Source: Lachnospiraceae bacterium
Lineage (GTDB): Bacteria > Bacillota > Clostridia > Lachnospirales > Lachnospiraceae
Assembly: GCA_022768465.1 (NCBI GenBank)
Contig: JALELZ010000007.1
Location: forward strand, 1-64,000
Reading direction: 5' to 3'
Length of the DNA stretch: 64,000 nucleotides
The first letter of the stretch is position 1. Each line of letters begins with the position of its first letter. Positions 34,052 through 42,236 of the stretch are shown here, one piece after another. The position numbers were made by a program, and so were the translations under genes. The notes under the pieces are model-generated. The model ran no database searches. It was not told where the DNA came from and was given only the letters and a program-made list of their open reading frames with translations.

Positions 34052-35728
34052 TTACGCCTGCTCTGTATGATCCTGATGATCTCTGTAATACTTATTGACT
34101 GCACTCACGATCGCTCTGTAAGAAGACTTCGTTATATCGCTGCTTGTACCTGCTCCGAAATACTCTTCTCCGTTTATGAGGATCTGAATATATGAAATAG
34201 CTCTTGCCTTTGTACCGTATTCCATAGAATGCTCGCTGTAGTTTACTACCTCAAGCTTGATATCAAACTCGGTCTCAAGTGCATGACAGAAGGCATCGAT
34301 AACACCGTTTCCTTCTCCTGCAATATCGATCTCATTGCCGTTTACCAACATTTGTGTTCTGTTCTGAACAACATTATCAACAGTTGCCTGCTTATAATAA
34401 ACGAGCTTGATTGGTTCTCTGATATCAACATATTCTGCTTCAAATACGCCCTTTATATCATCAGGTGTAAGATCTCTGTGCTTTCTGTCAGAAATACCGG
34501 TGATTACATAGCTTAAATTCTGCTGCATTGCCTTTGGCAGATAAAGACCGAAGTTCTGCTCTAAGATAAATGCAACTCCGCCCTTTCCAGACTGGCTGTT
34601 GATACGAACGATAGGATCATAAGAGCGTCCTACATCCTTTGGATCAATAGCAAGGTACGGAACCTCCCAGCGTTCAGGATGAGATTTCATTGCCTCCATG
34701 CCTTTTCTTATAGCATCCTGATGTGAGCCTGAGAATGCTGTGTATACAAGAGATCCTGCATAAGGATGTCTCGGAGGTATATACATGCGTGTGGATTTCT
34801 CAAACATTTCCACTGCATCATCAATGTGACTGAAATCAAGCTCCGGATCTATTCCCTGTGAGAAAATGTTAAGAGCGACACAGGCAACATCTGTATTTCC
34901 TGTTCTTTCTCCGTTTCCGAAAAGTGTACCCTCAACTCTGTCAGCACCTGCCATGAGTGCAAGCTCTGTAGCCGCAACTGCGCAGCCTCTGTCATTATGA
35001 GCATGAAGGCTTACAATAACATTGTCTCTGTACTTAAGATTATCACAGCAATACTCAATCTGATCTGCATAAACATTGGCAGTTGCCATTTCTACTGTTG
35101 AAGGAAGATTGATTATTACCTTCTTCTCTGCTGTAGGCTTCCAGATGTCAAGTACTGCATTGCATATCTCTACTGCAAAAGGCATTTCCGTACCTGTAAA
35201 GCTCTCCGGTGAATACTCAAAAGTGAAATCTGTCTCAGGCTGTTCCTTGGCATATTCCTGCACCAGCTTTGCTCCTGAAACCGCAAGCTCGATCGTTGCC
35301 TCCATTGAATTATGGAATACTACATCTCTCTGCAGAGTGGAGGTTGAATTATACAAATGAACTATAGCCCTTTTGGCTCCCTTTAATGCCTCAAAGGTCT
35401 TCTTTATAATGTGCGGTCTGGACTGAGTCAGCACCTGAATATTTACATCATCAGGTATGAGATCATTATCGATAAGATATCTTGTAAATGCGAATTCTGT
35501 ATCACTTGCCGCAGGGAAGCCTATCTCTATCTCCTTAAAGCCAGTCTTAACAAGGAATTTGAAAAACTCTATCTTTTCCTCAAGGCTCATCGGTATCTCG
35601 AGCGCCTGGTTTCCGTCACGAAGATCCACGCTGCACCATATCGGTGCATGCTTTATAACTCTTCCCGGCCACTTTCTGTTCGGCATATCCATCGGTGGAT
35701 AAGGTCTGTATTTTTGATAATTCATCAT
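34052..35728 (-). CDS. leuA: 2-isopropylmalate synthase
   Basis: LeuA condenses acetyl-CoA with 2-oxoisovalerate, the committing step to leucine. The 558-residue protein has the HMGL-like catalytic barrel (WCSVDLRDGNQAL near residue 32, HAHNDRGCAVA metal histidines) and a C-terminal regulatory domain (from ~430) that usually binds leucine for feedback inhibition. It is the type 2 LeuA found in actinobacteria and many Clostridia. Two ATGs in tandem at the start follow AAGGAG. First gene of the T-box controlled operon. Confidence 0.96.
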   Translation of the reverse strand: MMNYQKYRPYPPMDMPNRKWPGRVIKHAPIWCSVDLRDGNQALEIPMSLEEKIEFFKFLVKTGFKEIEIGFPAASDTEFAFTRYLIDNDLIPDDVNIQVLTQSRPHIIKKTFEALKGAKRAIVHLYNSTSTLQRDVVFHNSMEATIELAVSGAKLVQEYAKEQPETDFTFEYSPESFTGTEMPFAVEICNAVLDIWKPTAEKKVIINLPSTVEMATANVYADQIEYCCDNLKYRDNVIVSLHAHNDRGCAVAATELALMAGADRVEGTLFGNGERTGNTDVACVALNIFSQGIDPELDFSHIDDAVEMFEKSTRMYIPPRHPYAGSLVYTAFSGSHQDAIRKGMEAMKSHPERWEVPYLAIDPKDVGRSYDPIVRINSQSGKGGVAFILEQNFGLYLPKAMQQNLSYVITGISDRKHRDLTPDDIKGVFEAEYVDIREPIKLVYYKQATVDNVVQNRTQMLVNGNEIDIAGEGNGVIDAFCHALETEFDIKLEVVNYSEHSMEYGTKARAISYIQILINGEEYFGAGTSSDITKSSYRAIVSAVNKYYRDHQDHTEQA

Positions 35729-35873
35729 GTCAATGCTCTCCTTCCCTGATATAAATACTGCTGCAGCATTTTATATGCCCCTGAGCTCTGCTCTGATATG
35801 ACATGCTGCCGCACCTGAAATGCTTATTTGCGAATGCTCTTCCCTTATTCGTTATAATATTACTTCTTTAGAA

Positions 35874-36152
35874 AAAGAAAAACCCTTCGCCTCGCCTGTC
35901 TAAAGACAGAAGAGACGAAAGGCATATAACTTCCGCGGTACCACTCTTCTTTGCTTCTATAAATCAAGAAGCCACTCATAGGATACTGACATATCCCTGC
36001 TCTGTGACGGGAGCTCCCGTATGCACCTACTGGTAATTTCAGCACATCCGCTCTGCAGTGAGTTCAACAGTCCTGTCCTCATGCCTCGCACCAACCGGCA
36101 TTTCTCTCAAGGCCCATTATCTGTTTACTGGTCTGCGTCATCGCGTTATCTG
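35874..36152 (-). promoter_or_regulatory. Leucine-specific T-box riboswitch of the leu operon
   Basis: The minus-strand leader has the T-box core GTGGTACCGCGG (35933-35944), which pairs with the ACCA end of uncharged tRNA. A terminator hairpin follows (CCTTTCG...CTGTC with GACAG...CGAAGG, then T-rich sequence ending near 35874). The specifier loop carries GAACTC, so the codon is CTC (36060-36062), leucine. Known T-box logic applies: uncharged tRNA-Leu allows readthrough, charged tRNA permits termination. The 145 bp between the terminator and leuA holds only the ribosome site. Confidence 0.93.
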
Positions 36153-36158
36153 AGCGTC

Positions 36159-36187
36159 ATTATATTAGTCTTATAATTTAATGTCAA
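36159..36187 (-). promoter_or_regulatory. Promoter of the leu operon
   Basis: Perfect TTGACA (36182-36187) and TATAAT (36159-36164) separated by 17 bp, just upstream of T-box stem I. Confidence 0.9.
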
Positions 36188-36360
36188 TATTTTCAGCTAT
36201 TATAACCAAATAATAGAGGGGGTTTGCGCATAGCCATAACTTAAGGTAATTAATAACATATCCAATCTTTATATATCTGTGCAGTTAAGACGTATCATTA
36301 TCATTATATTTGTGATATTATAGTAATATTATCTGAAAATAATGAAATGAGGTTCATCTA

Positions 36361-37281
36361 ATGACTATAAAGCAAATCGTAGAAAAGCTTCAGAAGGCTG
36401 AAGATATCTTTATGATATTCAATACAAACTCTCTTGTTCCTTATGTATGCTGTGATACTGAGGATACCATGCTCGACTATGCTTCTGTTTACTTTGACGG
36501 AGCGGCTGCAATGTTAAAGGCTAAGGAGCTTACAGAAGAGGGCTTGGGCACAAAGAGTGCAATGAAGATATCAAACAAGAGTATCCTCTCACTTCTTACA
36601 GACACTCTTTACTACGGAATAGATGCTATCAAGTTCTATATCGGCGATGAGTCAACTATCATTGAAACTGAGCAGATGATCCGTATTGATCAGGACGCCA
36701 AGGGCAAAGACGGTAAGCCTTACCTTTTCAACAGATCAGCTCAGATCAGCATGATTTATCTTGTACAGGAGCTTTTGAAGGATCCTAAGGGCGGAAAGCA
36801 GGATCCACAACGTACTGCTGCCGCTCAGACAGAAGTTCTTGCCAATGTAGTTAACTCTCCGTTCTACATTGCATTTACAGAAATGAAGCCTGAGACAGAG
36901 GCTGAGGGTGATGCAGCAGCTATCGATAAGAAGGCTCCTGATACTCCTGACGGAAAGAGGTTTGCTCCTGCACTCCTTAAGGATAAGGACGGCAAGCTCA
37001 TGCTTCCTATATTCACAGATATCAACGAGCTAAGAAAGGCTTTCAGAGGCGGTAAGGATCAGACCGTTCCTTACAAGGCCTTCAAGTTCAGAACCATCGT
37101 TGACAAGCTTCTTGTAGAGGGCTCAAACCTTGACGGTGTTATCATTAACCCAGCAGGCGTAAAACTCCCTATGCTCAACAAGGCTGTTCACGGACTCGTA
37201 AAGGATCCGAGATTCCTTCCGAACGAAGGTGTACAGACTGCCGCCGAGGCACCTGCTGCAGACGCAGGCAAAAAAGCCTGA
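36361..37281 (+). CDS. SseB-like N-terminal domain protein
   Basis: A 306-residue cytosolic protein. Residues ~200-285 (LPIFTDINELRKAFRG ... DGVIINPAGVKLPM) match the SseB N-terminal fold; the first ~130 residues look like a degenerate related segment. The middle and the C-terminus are charged, alanine-rich and low in complexity. SseB-type proteins are widespread in Clostridia and of unknown role. Codon use is typical of a well-expressed native gene. Followed directly by its own terminator. Confidence 0.7.
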   Translation: MTIKQIVEKLQKAEDIFMIFNTNSLVPYVCCDTEDTMLDYASVYFDGAAAMLKAKELTEEGLGTKSAMKISNKSILSLLTDTLYYGIDAIKFYIGDESTIIETEQMIRIDQDAKGKDGKPYLFNRSAQISMIYLVQELLKDPKGGKQDPQRTAAAQTEVLANVVNSPFYIAFTEMKPETEAEGDAAAIDKKAPDTPDGKRFAPALLKDKDGKLMLPIFTDINELRKAFRGGKDQTVPYKAFKFRTIVDKLLVEGSNLDGVIINPAGVKLPMLNKAVHGLVKDPRFLPNEGVQTAAEAPAADAGKKA

Positions 37282-37299
37282 TATTAATCTTTAAGATTT

Positions 37300-37330
37300 A
37301 TCGCTCCGCTTAAGCGGGGCGATTTTTTAT
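37300..37330 (+). terminator. Terminator after the SseB-like gene
   Basis: ATCGCTCCGCTT pairs with AAGCGGGGCGAT (one mismatch) and a T6 run follows at 37323-37328. Confidence 0.85.
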
Positions 37331-37495
37331 TAGCAAAATTAATTTTTAGAAGCAATAAGCATATCTTTGTATCCCGGCATGATTTAGTACTTGATAGAAC
37401 ATAAATATTGTGTAATGCTTTAAATATAATAACTATATTTCTATTTGTCCCTGCTTCATCCTTAAGGCACAAAAGAGTGAGAAAGGAACAAGCCT

Positions 37496-38923
37496 ATGAA
37501 ACGACTGTTTATTTTTTCTGCACTTATATGCATCCTCTTGATGCTTCTTTCTTCATGCTCATCCCCAAATAAAAATTCGGGTTACACCGGTGATCCTAAA
37601 ATCACAGATAACGGTACCGACAATGTAACAGTTGATTACGGAGGTGATCCTATGGAATTTGAAAGCTTCTCACTGTCAGAAAGCGGCACCACAGCAGAAA
37701 CTCACGTATACGAGGGCTATAAAACAGCAGACGGCGTTCATCTTGAGTATTACATCAGCCAAAGTATATGGGATAATTCTATTTCAGGTTATACCGAAAC
37801 CAGAATCACTGTTCGTTCTGTCGACGGAAATGAAGAACTCTATCAGACTCTGTGTGCCTTATTCGGAAACTGTAAAATTGATAGGTGGGCAAACTTTAAA
37901 GGCAGCAATCCGCCGAATGTTCTTGACGGAAGCTCCATGAGCTTTCAGGCAGTTTTAGCCGACGGAACAAAGATAACTGCAGACGGAACCAATAATTTCC
38001 CTAAGAACTTCAGAACCTTTTCAAATGAGCTTCATAAGCTTATAAATGAGGTTAAGCTTACAAATAATGTTTTCTCTGACGGAACCTATGAAATCACTGT
38101 TCCGGATAGCTGGATAGGTATAGTAAGTGCAGAATTCTCAGAGTTTTATACAGCCTTTAGTGTTGATAAAAACGATGGTAATCCTCTCACATTTTTTATA
38201 ATTGATACTAACGGCTCCGGATATACTTCAATTTCCTATCCTGAAGCAACAGACATCGGGCGTCTTATACGCGATGATGACGTCAGATTTATTACCGCAA
38301 GGGATCATTATTCTATAAATGACTACGCAGATAAGGTTTCTGAAGAAGCTCTCACACTTTGGGATACTTATGAAGATGACAAACTTCACATAATTGAAAG
38401 TCTTCACGGCGTGAACGGTTACGAGCTGATTCCTGAAGACGGCAGCACTTTATACGAGGCTGAGGCCATGGATCTTGCCGACAGAGCACGCAGTACATGG
38501 CTTTGCCTTAACTTTGCCGGAGAATACTCTGGCGGCGTTAAGCCAACAAAAATAAAAGGCCGCAGCTACTTGCCGATGTACCCTTCCTATGAAAATATAA
38601 CAACCATAGAAGATGTACGAGACAGGTTTTTAACTGTATTTTCAGAGGAATTCACCGATAGGGTTTTAAATGCTGCTATCGCTGATAAAGATATTCTGGA
38701 ATACACTGACAATGTCTATGTGGCATATAAGAAGTGTAAGGGCGATGCCCCCAGCCACAGCTACGTTGATCACGTTGAAAATAAAGAGGACGGAAGTATC
38801 ACAGTCGTAATGACTGTAAATAAATCGTCCTCAGGTAAACATTATGTTGATCTGCCTGTAGAGAAAAATGCTGATGGCAAATTTGTATTTTCCGATTACC
38901 CTTACTGGGATGAATCAGAGTGA
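37496..38923 (+). CDS. Predicted lipoprotein, function unknown
   Basis: Residues 1-20 are a lipoprotein signal peptide (KRLFIFSALICILLMLLSS) with the lipobox ending at Cys21. The mature part (~455 residues) is acidic and rich in Asp, Ser and Thr. Two regions can be told apart: ~50-330 with repeated DG-x-T/S-turn patterns, and a C-terminal part (~370-475, TTIEDVRDRFLTVFSEEF) that looks like a separate small domain. I do not recognise the family. GAAAGGAACAAGCCT precedes the ATG. It lies between an SseB-like gene and a convergent lipid kinase. Confidence 0.75.
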   Translation: MKRLFIFSALICILLMLLSSCSSPNKNSGYTGDPKITDNGTDNVTVDYGGDPMEFESFSLSESGTTAETHVYEGYKTADGVHLEYYISQSIWDNSISGYTETRITVRSVDGNEELYQTLCALFGNCKIDRWANFKGSNPPNVLDGSSMSFQAVLADGTKITADGTNNFPKNFRTFSNELHKLINEVKLTNNVFSDGTYEITVPDSWIGIVSAEFSEFYTAFSVDKNDGNPLTFFIIDTNGSGYTSISYPEATDIGRLIRDDDVRFITARDHYSINDYADKVSEEALTLWDTYEDDKLHIIESLHGVNGYELIPEDGSTLYEAEAMDLADRARSTWLCLNFAGEYSGGVKPTKIKGRSYLPMYPSYENITTIEDVRDRFLTVFSEEFTDRVLNAAIADKDILEYTDNVYVAYKKCKGDAPSHSYVDHVENKEDGSITVVMTVNKSSSGKHYVDLPVEKNADGKFVFSDYPYWDESE

Positions 38924-38938
38924 AAACAAGCTAAAGCA

Positions 38939-39841
38939 TTAATAAATAAGCGGAACAGCTGCCTCAATGCATGATACCTGCACAGCCTGATAGGTTCCTC
39001 CGAACTCTCCGTCCACTGTAAATGCAGTCGGCTCACTGAAGAAAAACTCTGCTTTCTTTATCTTACGGCGAATAACAAACTCATTCTGACCTCCGTCAAG
39101 CAGAGCCTGAAGCACTCTTGTATACTTAACAGGTGTTTCAGGTTCTGCTATCATCGTTAGTTCGATTTTTCCATCCTGCAGACTTACATCTCTTCCTGTA
39201 ATATTTTGAAATCCGCCTATAAAATCGGCGTTTGTCACCATTCCCATCAGGAAGTTTCCTTTAATAACCTCTCCGTCATCCAGTACGACCTTCACTTCAT
39301 GAGTTTTGATATTTCCTAGATTTCTTGCCGCTTCTATCACATATGCGGCATGACCTAATATAGCCTTTTCTGCTCTTGGCGTCTCATAGCTTATTTCCGT
39401 AAACAAACCAAAGGCTGCTGTATATATAAATGGCTTATCCTCTAATTTTCCGCAGTCAACAGTATGAGCATCTTTATTTATGATGCGTTCTGCAATCTGC
39501 AGCATACTGCTTTCTCCAAAGAGTGTTTTTCCAAAATCATTGGTGCTGCCGCACGGTATATAAGCTATGCTTAAAGGCGATTTCCTTCGCAGATTTCCTG
39601 CAACTGCCTCATTTAAAGTACCGTCGCCTCCGCAGCACACAAATAAATCATATGTATCCGGCAGGTTCTCAGTGATCTTTGCTGCTTCTCCGCTGTATGA
39701 GGTCGGACGAACCACAACCTCATATCCGGCATCTGAAAATAATTCAACAATATCACTAAGTGAACTCTTTATAGTTCCTCTTCCCGATTTCGGATTATAT
39801 AAAAGATACAGTTTTTTTCTTTTAACGGAATCATTCATCAT
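38939..39841 (-). CDS. Diacylglycerol/lipid kinase family protein
   Basis: A ~300-residue protein of the DgkB/YegS family. YNPKSGRG near residue 14, CCGGDGTLNEAVAG (~68-81) as the nucleotide-binding motif, and PCGSTNDFGKTL are all present, with the C-terminal beta domain ending FTVDGEFGG. Such kinases phosphorylate diacylglycerol or related lipids; the exact lipid is open. I use the ATG at 39841, which follows CAAGGA; a further ATG is adjacent. The upstream ATG at 39874 has no site. Confidence 0.88.
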   Translation of the reverse strand: MMNDSVKRKKLYLLYNPKSGRGTIKSSLSDIVELFSDAGYEVVVRPTSYSGEAAKITENLPDTYDLFVCCGGDGTLNEAVAGNLRRKSPLSIAYIPCGSTNDFGKTLFGESSMLQIAERIINKDAHTVDCGKLEDKPFIYTAAFGLFTEISYETPRAEKAILGHAAYVIEAARNLGNIKTHEVKVVLDDGEVIKGNFLMGMVTNADFIGGFQNITGRDVSLQDGKIELTMIAEPETPVKYTRVLQALLDGGQNEFVIRRKIKKAEFFFSEPTAFTVDGEFGGTYQAVQVSCIEAAVPLIY

Positions 39842-39962
39842 ACAGTTCCTTGTAGGTTGGAATTTCAAATGCAATCATTTCCTTGTAACTCTTTCAATGT
39901 TAGACTGCGATATTTAAGTTGAGAACAGTCTAAAATCTATGTAATGATATATATTGTAAATG

Positions 39963-40389
39963 TCAATTTAAAAATGTACAACCGACTGCCAGCGCCAGGA
40001 ATTTTTTATCTGACTGAATGCTCTGTGTCAAAAACTGACCATCATGAAACAGGGCACAGGTCCTGACCGGCGCAGGTACATTCTGTGCTGATTCTCTATC
40101 AGTGATATGGATGGCCCTAAACGGGATACCGTGTTCCTTCGCCACCTCATGCACCCTTGGCACCCAATAATAGGTATATGGGCACTGGTCTGTGTAATAG
40201 AGGACAAAACCTGCTTCTTCAATCACCGGATGCTTGGCACATTCCTTGTTCTTCGCTGCGATAGAAAACAAGTCCATCATCAAAGCGCTGCCTCAGCCAT
40301 TCCTTTTTTGCAACACTCTGCTTGCCGGACATTGCACAGCAGATATGTTCCTTGTCTATATTTTCTTTTGTGACCCGAATATAGTTCAT
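39963..40389 (-). pseudogene. Broken YoaP-like acetyltransferase gene
   Basis: From ATG 40387-40389 (AAGGAACGG site) a frame encodes MNYIRVTKENIDKEHICCAM and on to DDGLVFYRSEEQ, the N-terminus of the GNAT domain of YoaP-like proteins, then runs to a stop. A different frame, open from 40283, carries the C-terminal YoaP domain (KECAKHPVIEEAG, VLYYTDQCPYTYYWVP, CALFHDG) to 39963. The two parts abut with ~100 residues of the middle missing and a frame change. Intact homologues are ~250 residues. The remnant from 40283 could still give a 106-residue thioredoxin-like piece. Confidence 0.75.
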
Positions 40390-40456
40390 CCGTTCCTTAC
40401 GCCTTCATACATCTCCTAACAAAAAGTTACCGTATGGTTACTTGTCAAGAGTCATT

Positions 40457-40483
40457 AAAAACCCCGGATATTGAAATCCGGGG
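40457..40483 (-). terminator. Terminator of the rplM-rpsI operon
   Basis: CCCCGGAT (40462-40469) pairs with ATCCGGGG (40476-40483); five T follow on the minus strand. On the plus strand four T follow, so it may work both ways. Confidence 0.85.
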
Positions 40484-40506
40484 TTTTGAAATCTTTCGAT
40501 ATATAA

Positions 40507-40899
40507 TTATCTCTTTGAGAACTGAGGAGCCTTACGAGCCTTCTTAAGACCGTACTTCTTTCTCTCCTTCATACGTGAATCTCTTGTAAGGAAGCCTTCC
40601 TTCTTAAGAGCTGGTCTGTTCTCTGTATCTTCCTCAAGGAGTGCACGTGAGATACCATGTCTGATAGCTCCTGCCTGTCCTGCGAGTCCACCGCCGTGAA
40701 CATTAGCCTTAACATCGAACTTGCCTTCTGCACCGATAGCTGCAAATGGCTGACGAACGATAACCTTTAATGTCTCAAGACCGAAATATGAATCGATGTC
40801 CTTGCCATTGATAGTGATAACGCCTGTACCAGGTGTAACATATACTCTGGCGATAGACTTCTTTCTACGGCCTGTACCGTAATATCTGTTTGCTGACAT
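40507..40899 (-). CDS. rpsI: Small ribosomal subunit protein uS9
   Basis: A 130-residue S9 with [35 protein letters not shown] and the invariant C-terminus QFSKR that reaches the P-site tRNA. It follows rplM by 18 bp, as in most bacteria. Confidence 0.98.
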   Translation of the reverse strand: MSANRYYGTGRRKKSIARVYVTPGTGVITINGKDIDSYFGLETLKVIVRQPFAAIGAEGKFDVKANVHGGGLAGQAGAIRHGISRALLEEDTENRPALKKEGFLTRDSRMKERKKYGLKKARKAPQFSKR

Positions 40900-40917
40900 T
40901 ATACTTCCTCCTCCCGA

Positions 40918-41346
40918 TTAAAACTCAAGCGCTTCCGGCTTCTGAGCCTGATGCTTGTGATCTGGTCCGCAGTATACGAAAAGCTTCTTGTACATCTGGT
41001 TGCCGAGAGCTCCCTTTGGAAGCATTCCCTTTACAGCGTGCTCAAGAACTCTCTCTGGATGCTTCTGAAGCATCTCATCAAGACGTGTAATCTTTGTACC
41101 GCCGATATAATCAGAATGGCTGAAGTATGTCTTCTGAGTCATCTTCTTGCCTGATACCTTGAACTTCTCAGCGTTTACGATGATAACGTAATCACCTGTG
41201 TCAAGGAATGGTGTATATGTTGGTTTGTGCTTTCCTCTTAATACCTTAGCCACTTCTGAAGCAAGGCGTCCAAGAGTCTTATCAGTTGCGTCAACAACGT
41301 ACCACTTTCTCTCAATGGTAGCCGGAGTTGCTACATAACTATTCAT
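40918..41346 (-). CDS. rplM: Large ribosomal subunit protein uL13
   Basis: A 142-residue L13 with [27 protein letters not shown] and the [18 protein letters not shown] motif. ATAGGAGGGTAACC precedes the ATG. First gene of the two-gene operon, behind a structured leader and a consensus promoter. Confidence 0.98.
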   Translation of the reverse strand: MNSYVATPATIERKWYVVDATDKTLGRLASEVAKVLRGKHKPTYTPFLDTGDYVIIVNAEKFKVSGKKMTQKTYFSHSDYIGGTKITRLDEMLQKHPERVLEHAVKGMLPKGALGNQMYKKLFVYCGPDHKHQAQKPEALEF

Positions 41347-41374
41347 GGTTACCCTCCTATGTAATTTTTTTAGG

Positions 41375-41435
41375 CTAATGCTTCTACCGGGGCTAATGGT
41401 TTCTGCATTAAAAAAACTGCCGTTACATAAACAGC
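41375..41435 (-). promoter_or_regulatory. Structured leader of rplM with an early hairpin and U-tract
   Basis: The predicted transcript starts at ~41435 directly with a hairpin GCTGTT/AACGGC (41419-41435; one G-U pair) followed by AG and seven T (41410-41416), the form of an intrinsic terminator within the first 26 nt. A second pairing, TAATGC (41405-41410) with GCATTA (41376-41381), encloses a CATTAGCC direct repeat and could compete. Leaders bound by L13 are known in Bacilli; whether this one works the same way is inference. Confidence 0.45.
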
Positions 41436-41441
41436 TTTTAT

Positions 41442-41470
41442 ATTATAGGATCTATAAGCGTTTATGTCAA
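41442..41470 (-). promoter_or_regulatory. Promoter of rplM-rpsI
   Basis: Perfect TTGACA (41465-41470), 17-bp spacer, perfect TATAAT (41442-41447). Confidence 0.92.
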
Positions 41471-41549
41471 TTGATTTATGATGTATTTGTAATGTTTTTT
41501 GTATAAATAATATTTTTTTTATACTGGCCTTTGTATTTTAAATGCTGCC

Positions 41550-42080
41550 TTAATTATTATAAGGAGAAAGCACTATACTGCCTTCCTTAAGAGTTTTCTG
41601 AACGTCTATTATCCTCTGATTTGAAGAGCCTCTGAAGAACAGACTGATATCTTTTTTCTCTAATACAAACTCTCCGTCAACGAGAATGTCTGTGCATGAC
41701 AGTATCTCATCAGTGCATTCTGTATGACAGCGCTGATTGCCAGGATCTGTAAGCTCCTCGAAAAGATATCCAGAATAAATCCATATATCAGCATGAGGCA
41801 CCTCTATCTTAACCCTTCTTATAAGCGGAAGCAATGCCCTCTGATTGTCAGGCTCCATAGGTTCTCCGCCCAAAAGCGTCAGACCTTTAATGTGAGACGG
41901 CTTCAGAGATTCTATGATGGTATCCTCTGTTTCCTTTGTATAAGGAACTCCGTAATTAAAATCCCAGGTCATCTCATTAAAGCAGCCCCTGCAATGATGC
42001 GTACAGCCTGAAACAAAGACCGCCGTACGGCATCCGACTCCGTTAGCGGTATCGGTAAAATATATCTGTCCGTAATTCAT
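41550..42080 (-). CDS. nrdG: Anaerobic ribonucleotide reductase activating protein
   Basis: NrdG is a radical-SAM enzyme that places the glycyl radical on NrdD. The 4Fe-4S motif CTHHCRGC (C26, C30 and C33 from this start) and the SAM-binding LLGGEP follow the family. The ATG at 42080 follows AAAAGGA by ~6 nt. It lies downstream of nrdD but is separated by a terminator, so it also has its own -10 (TATAAT, 42121-42126). Confidence 0.94.
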   Translation of the reverse strand: MNYGQIYFTDTANGVGCRTAVFVSGCTHHCRGCFNEMTWDFNYGVPYTKETEDTIIESLKPSHIKGLTLLGGEPMEPDNQRALLPLIRRVKIEVPHADIWIYSGYLFEELTDPGNQRCHTECTDEILSCTDILVDGEFVLEKKDISLFFRGSSNQRIIDVQKTLKEGSIVLSPYNN

Positions 42081-42120
42081 ACAAATCCTTTTCAAATTAC
42101 TGATTTTGTGAATACTGAAT

Positions 42121-42126
42121 ATTATA
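42121..42126 (-). promoter_or_regulatory. Putative -10 element of nrdG
   Basis: A perfect TATAAT on the minus strand lies between the nrdD terminator and nrdG. The -35 position is weak (TCGCTT). Confidence 0.4.
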
Positions 42127-42139
42127 CCCCATTTTTCTT

Positions 42140-42179
42140 AAAAAGCGAACAGGCCGCCATTTTTCATGGCAGCCCGTTT
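42140..42179 (-). terminator. Terminator between nrdD and nrdG
   Basis: A long stem (42148-42160 with 42166-42178, a few mismatches, GCCAT/ATGGC at the tip) is followed on the minus strand by CGCTTTTTAAG. It should reduce nrdG expression relative to nrdD. Confidence 0.75.
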
Positions 42180-42236
42180 GAATGATATTATATCTGTTAT
42201 TTTAATGCTTAAAGCTATTACTGATAAATCTAAAGC

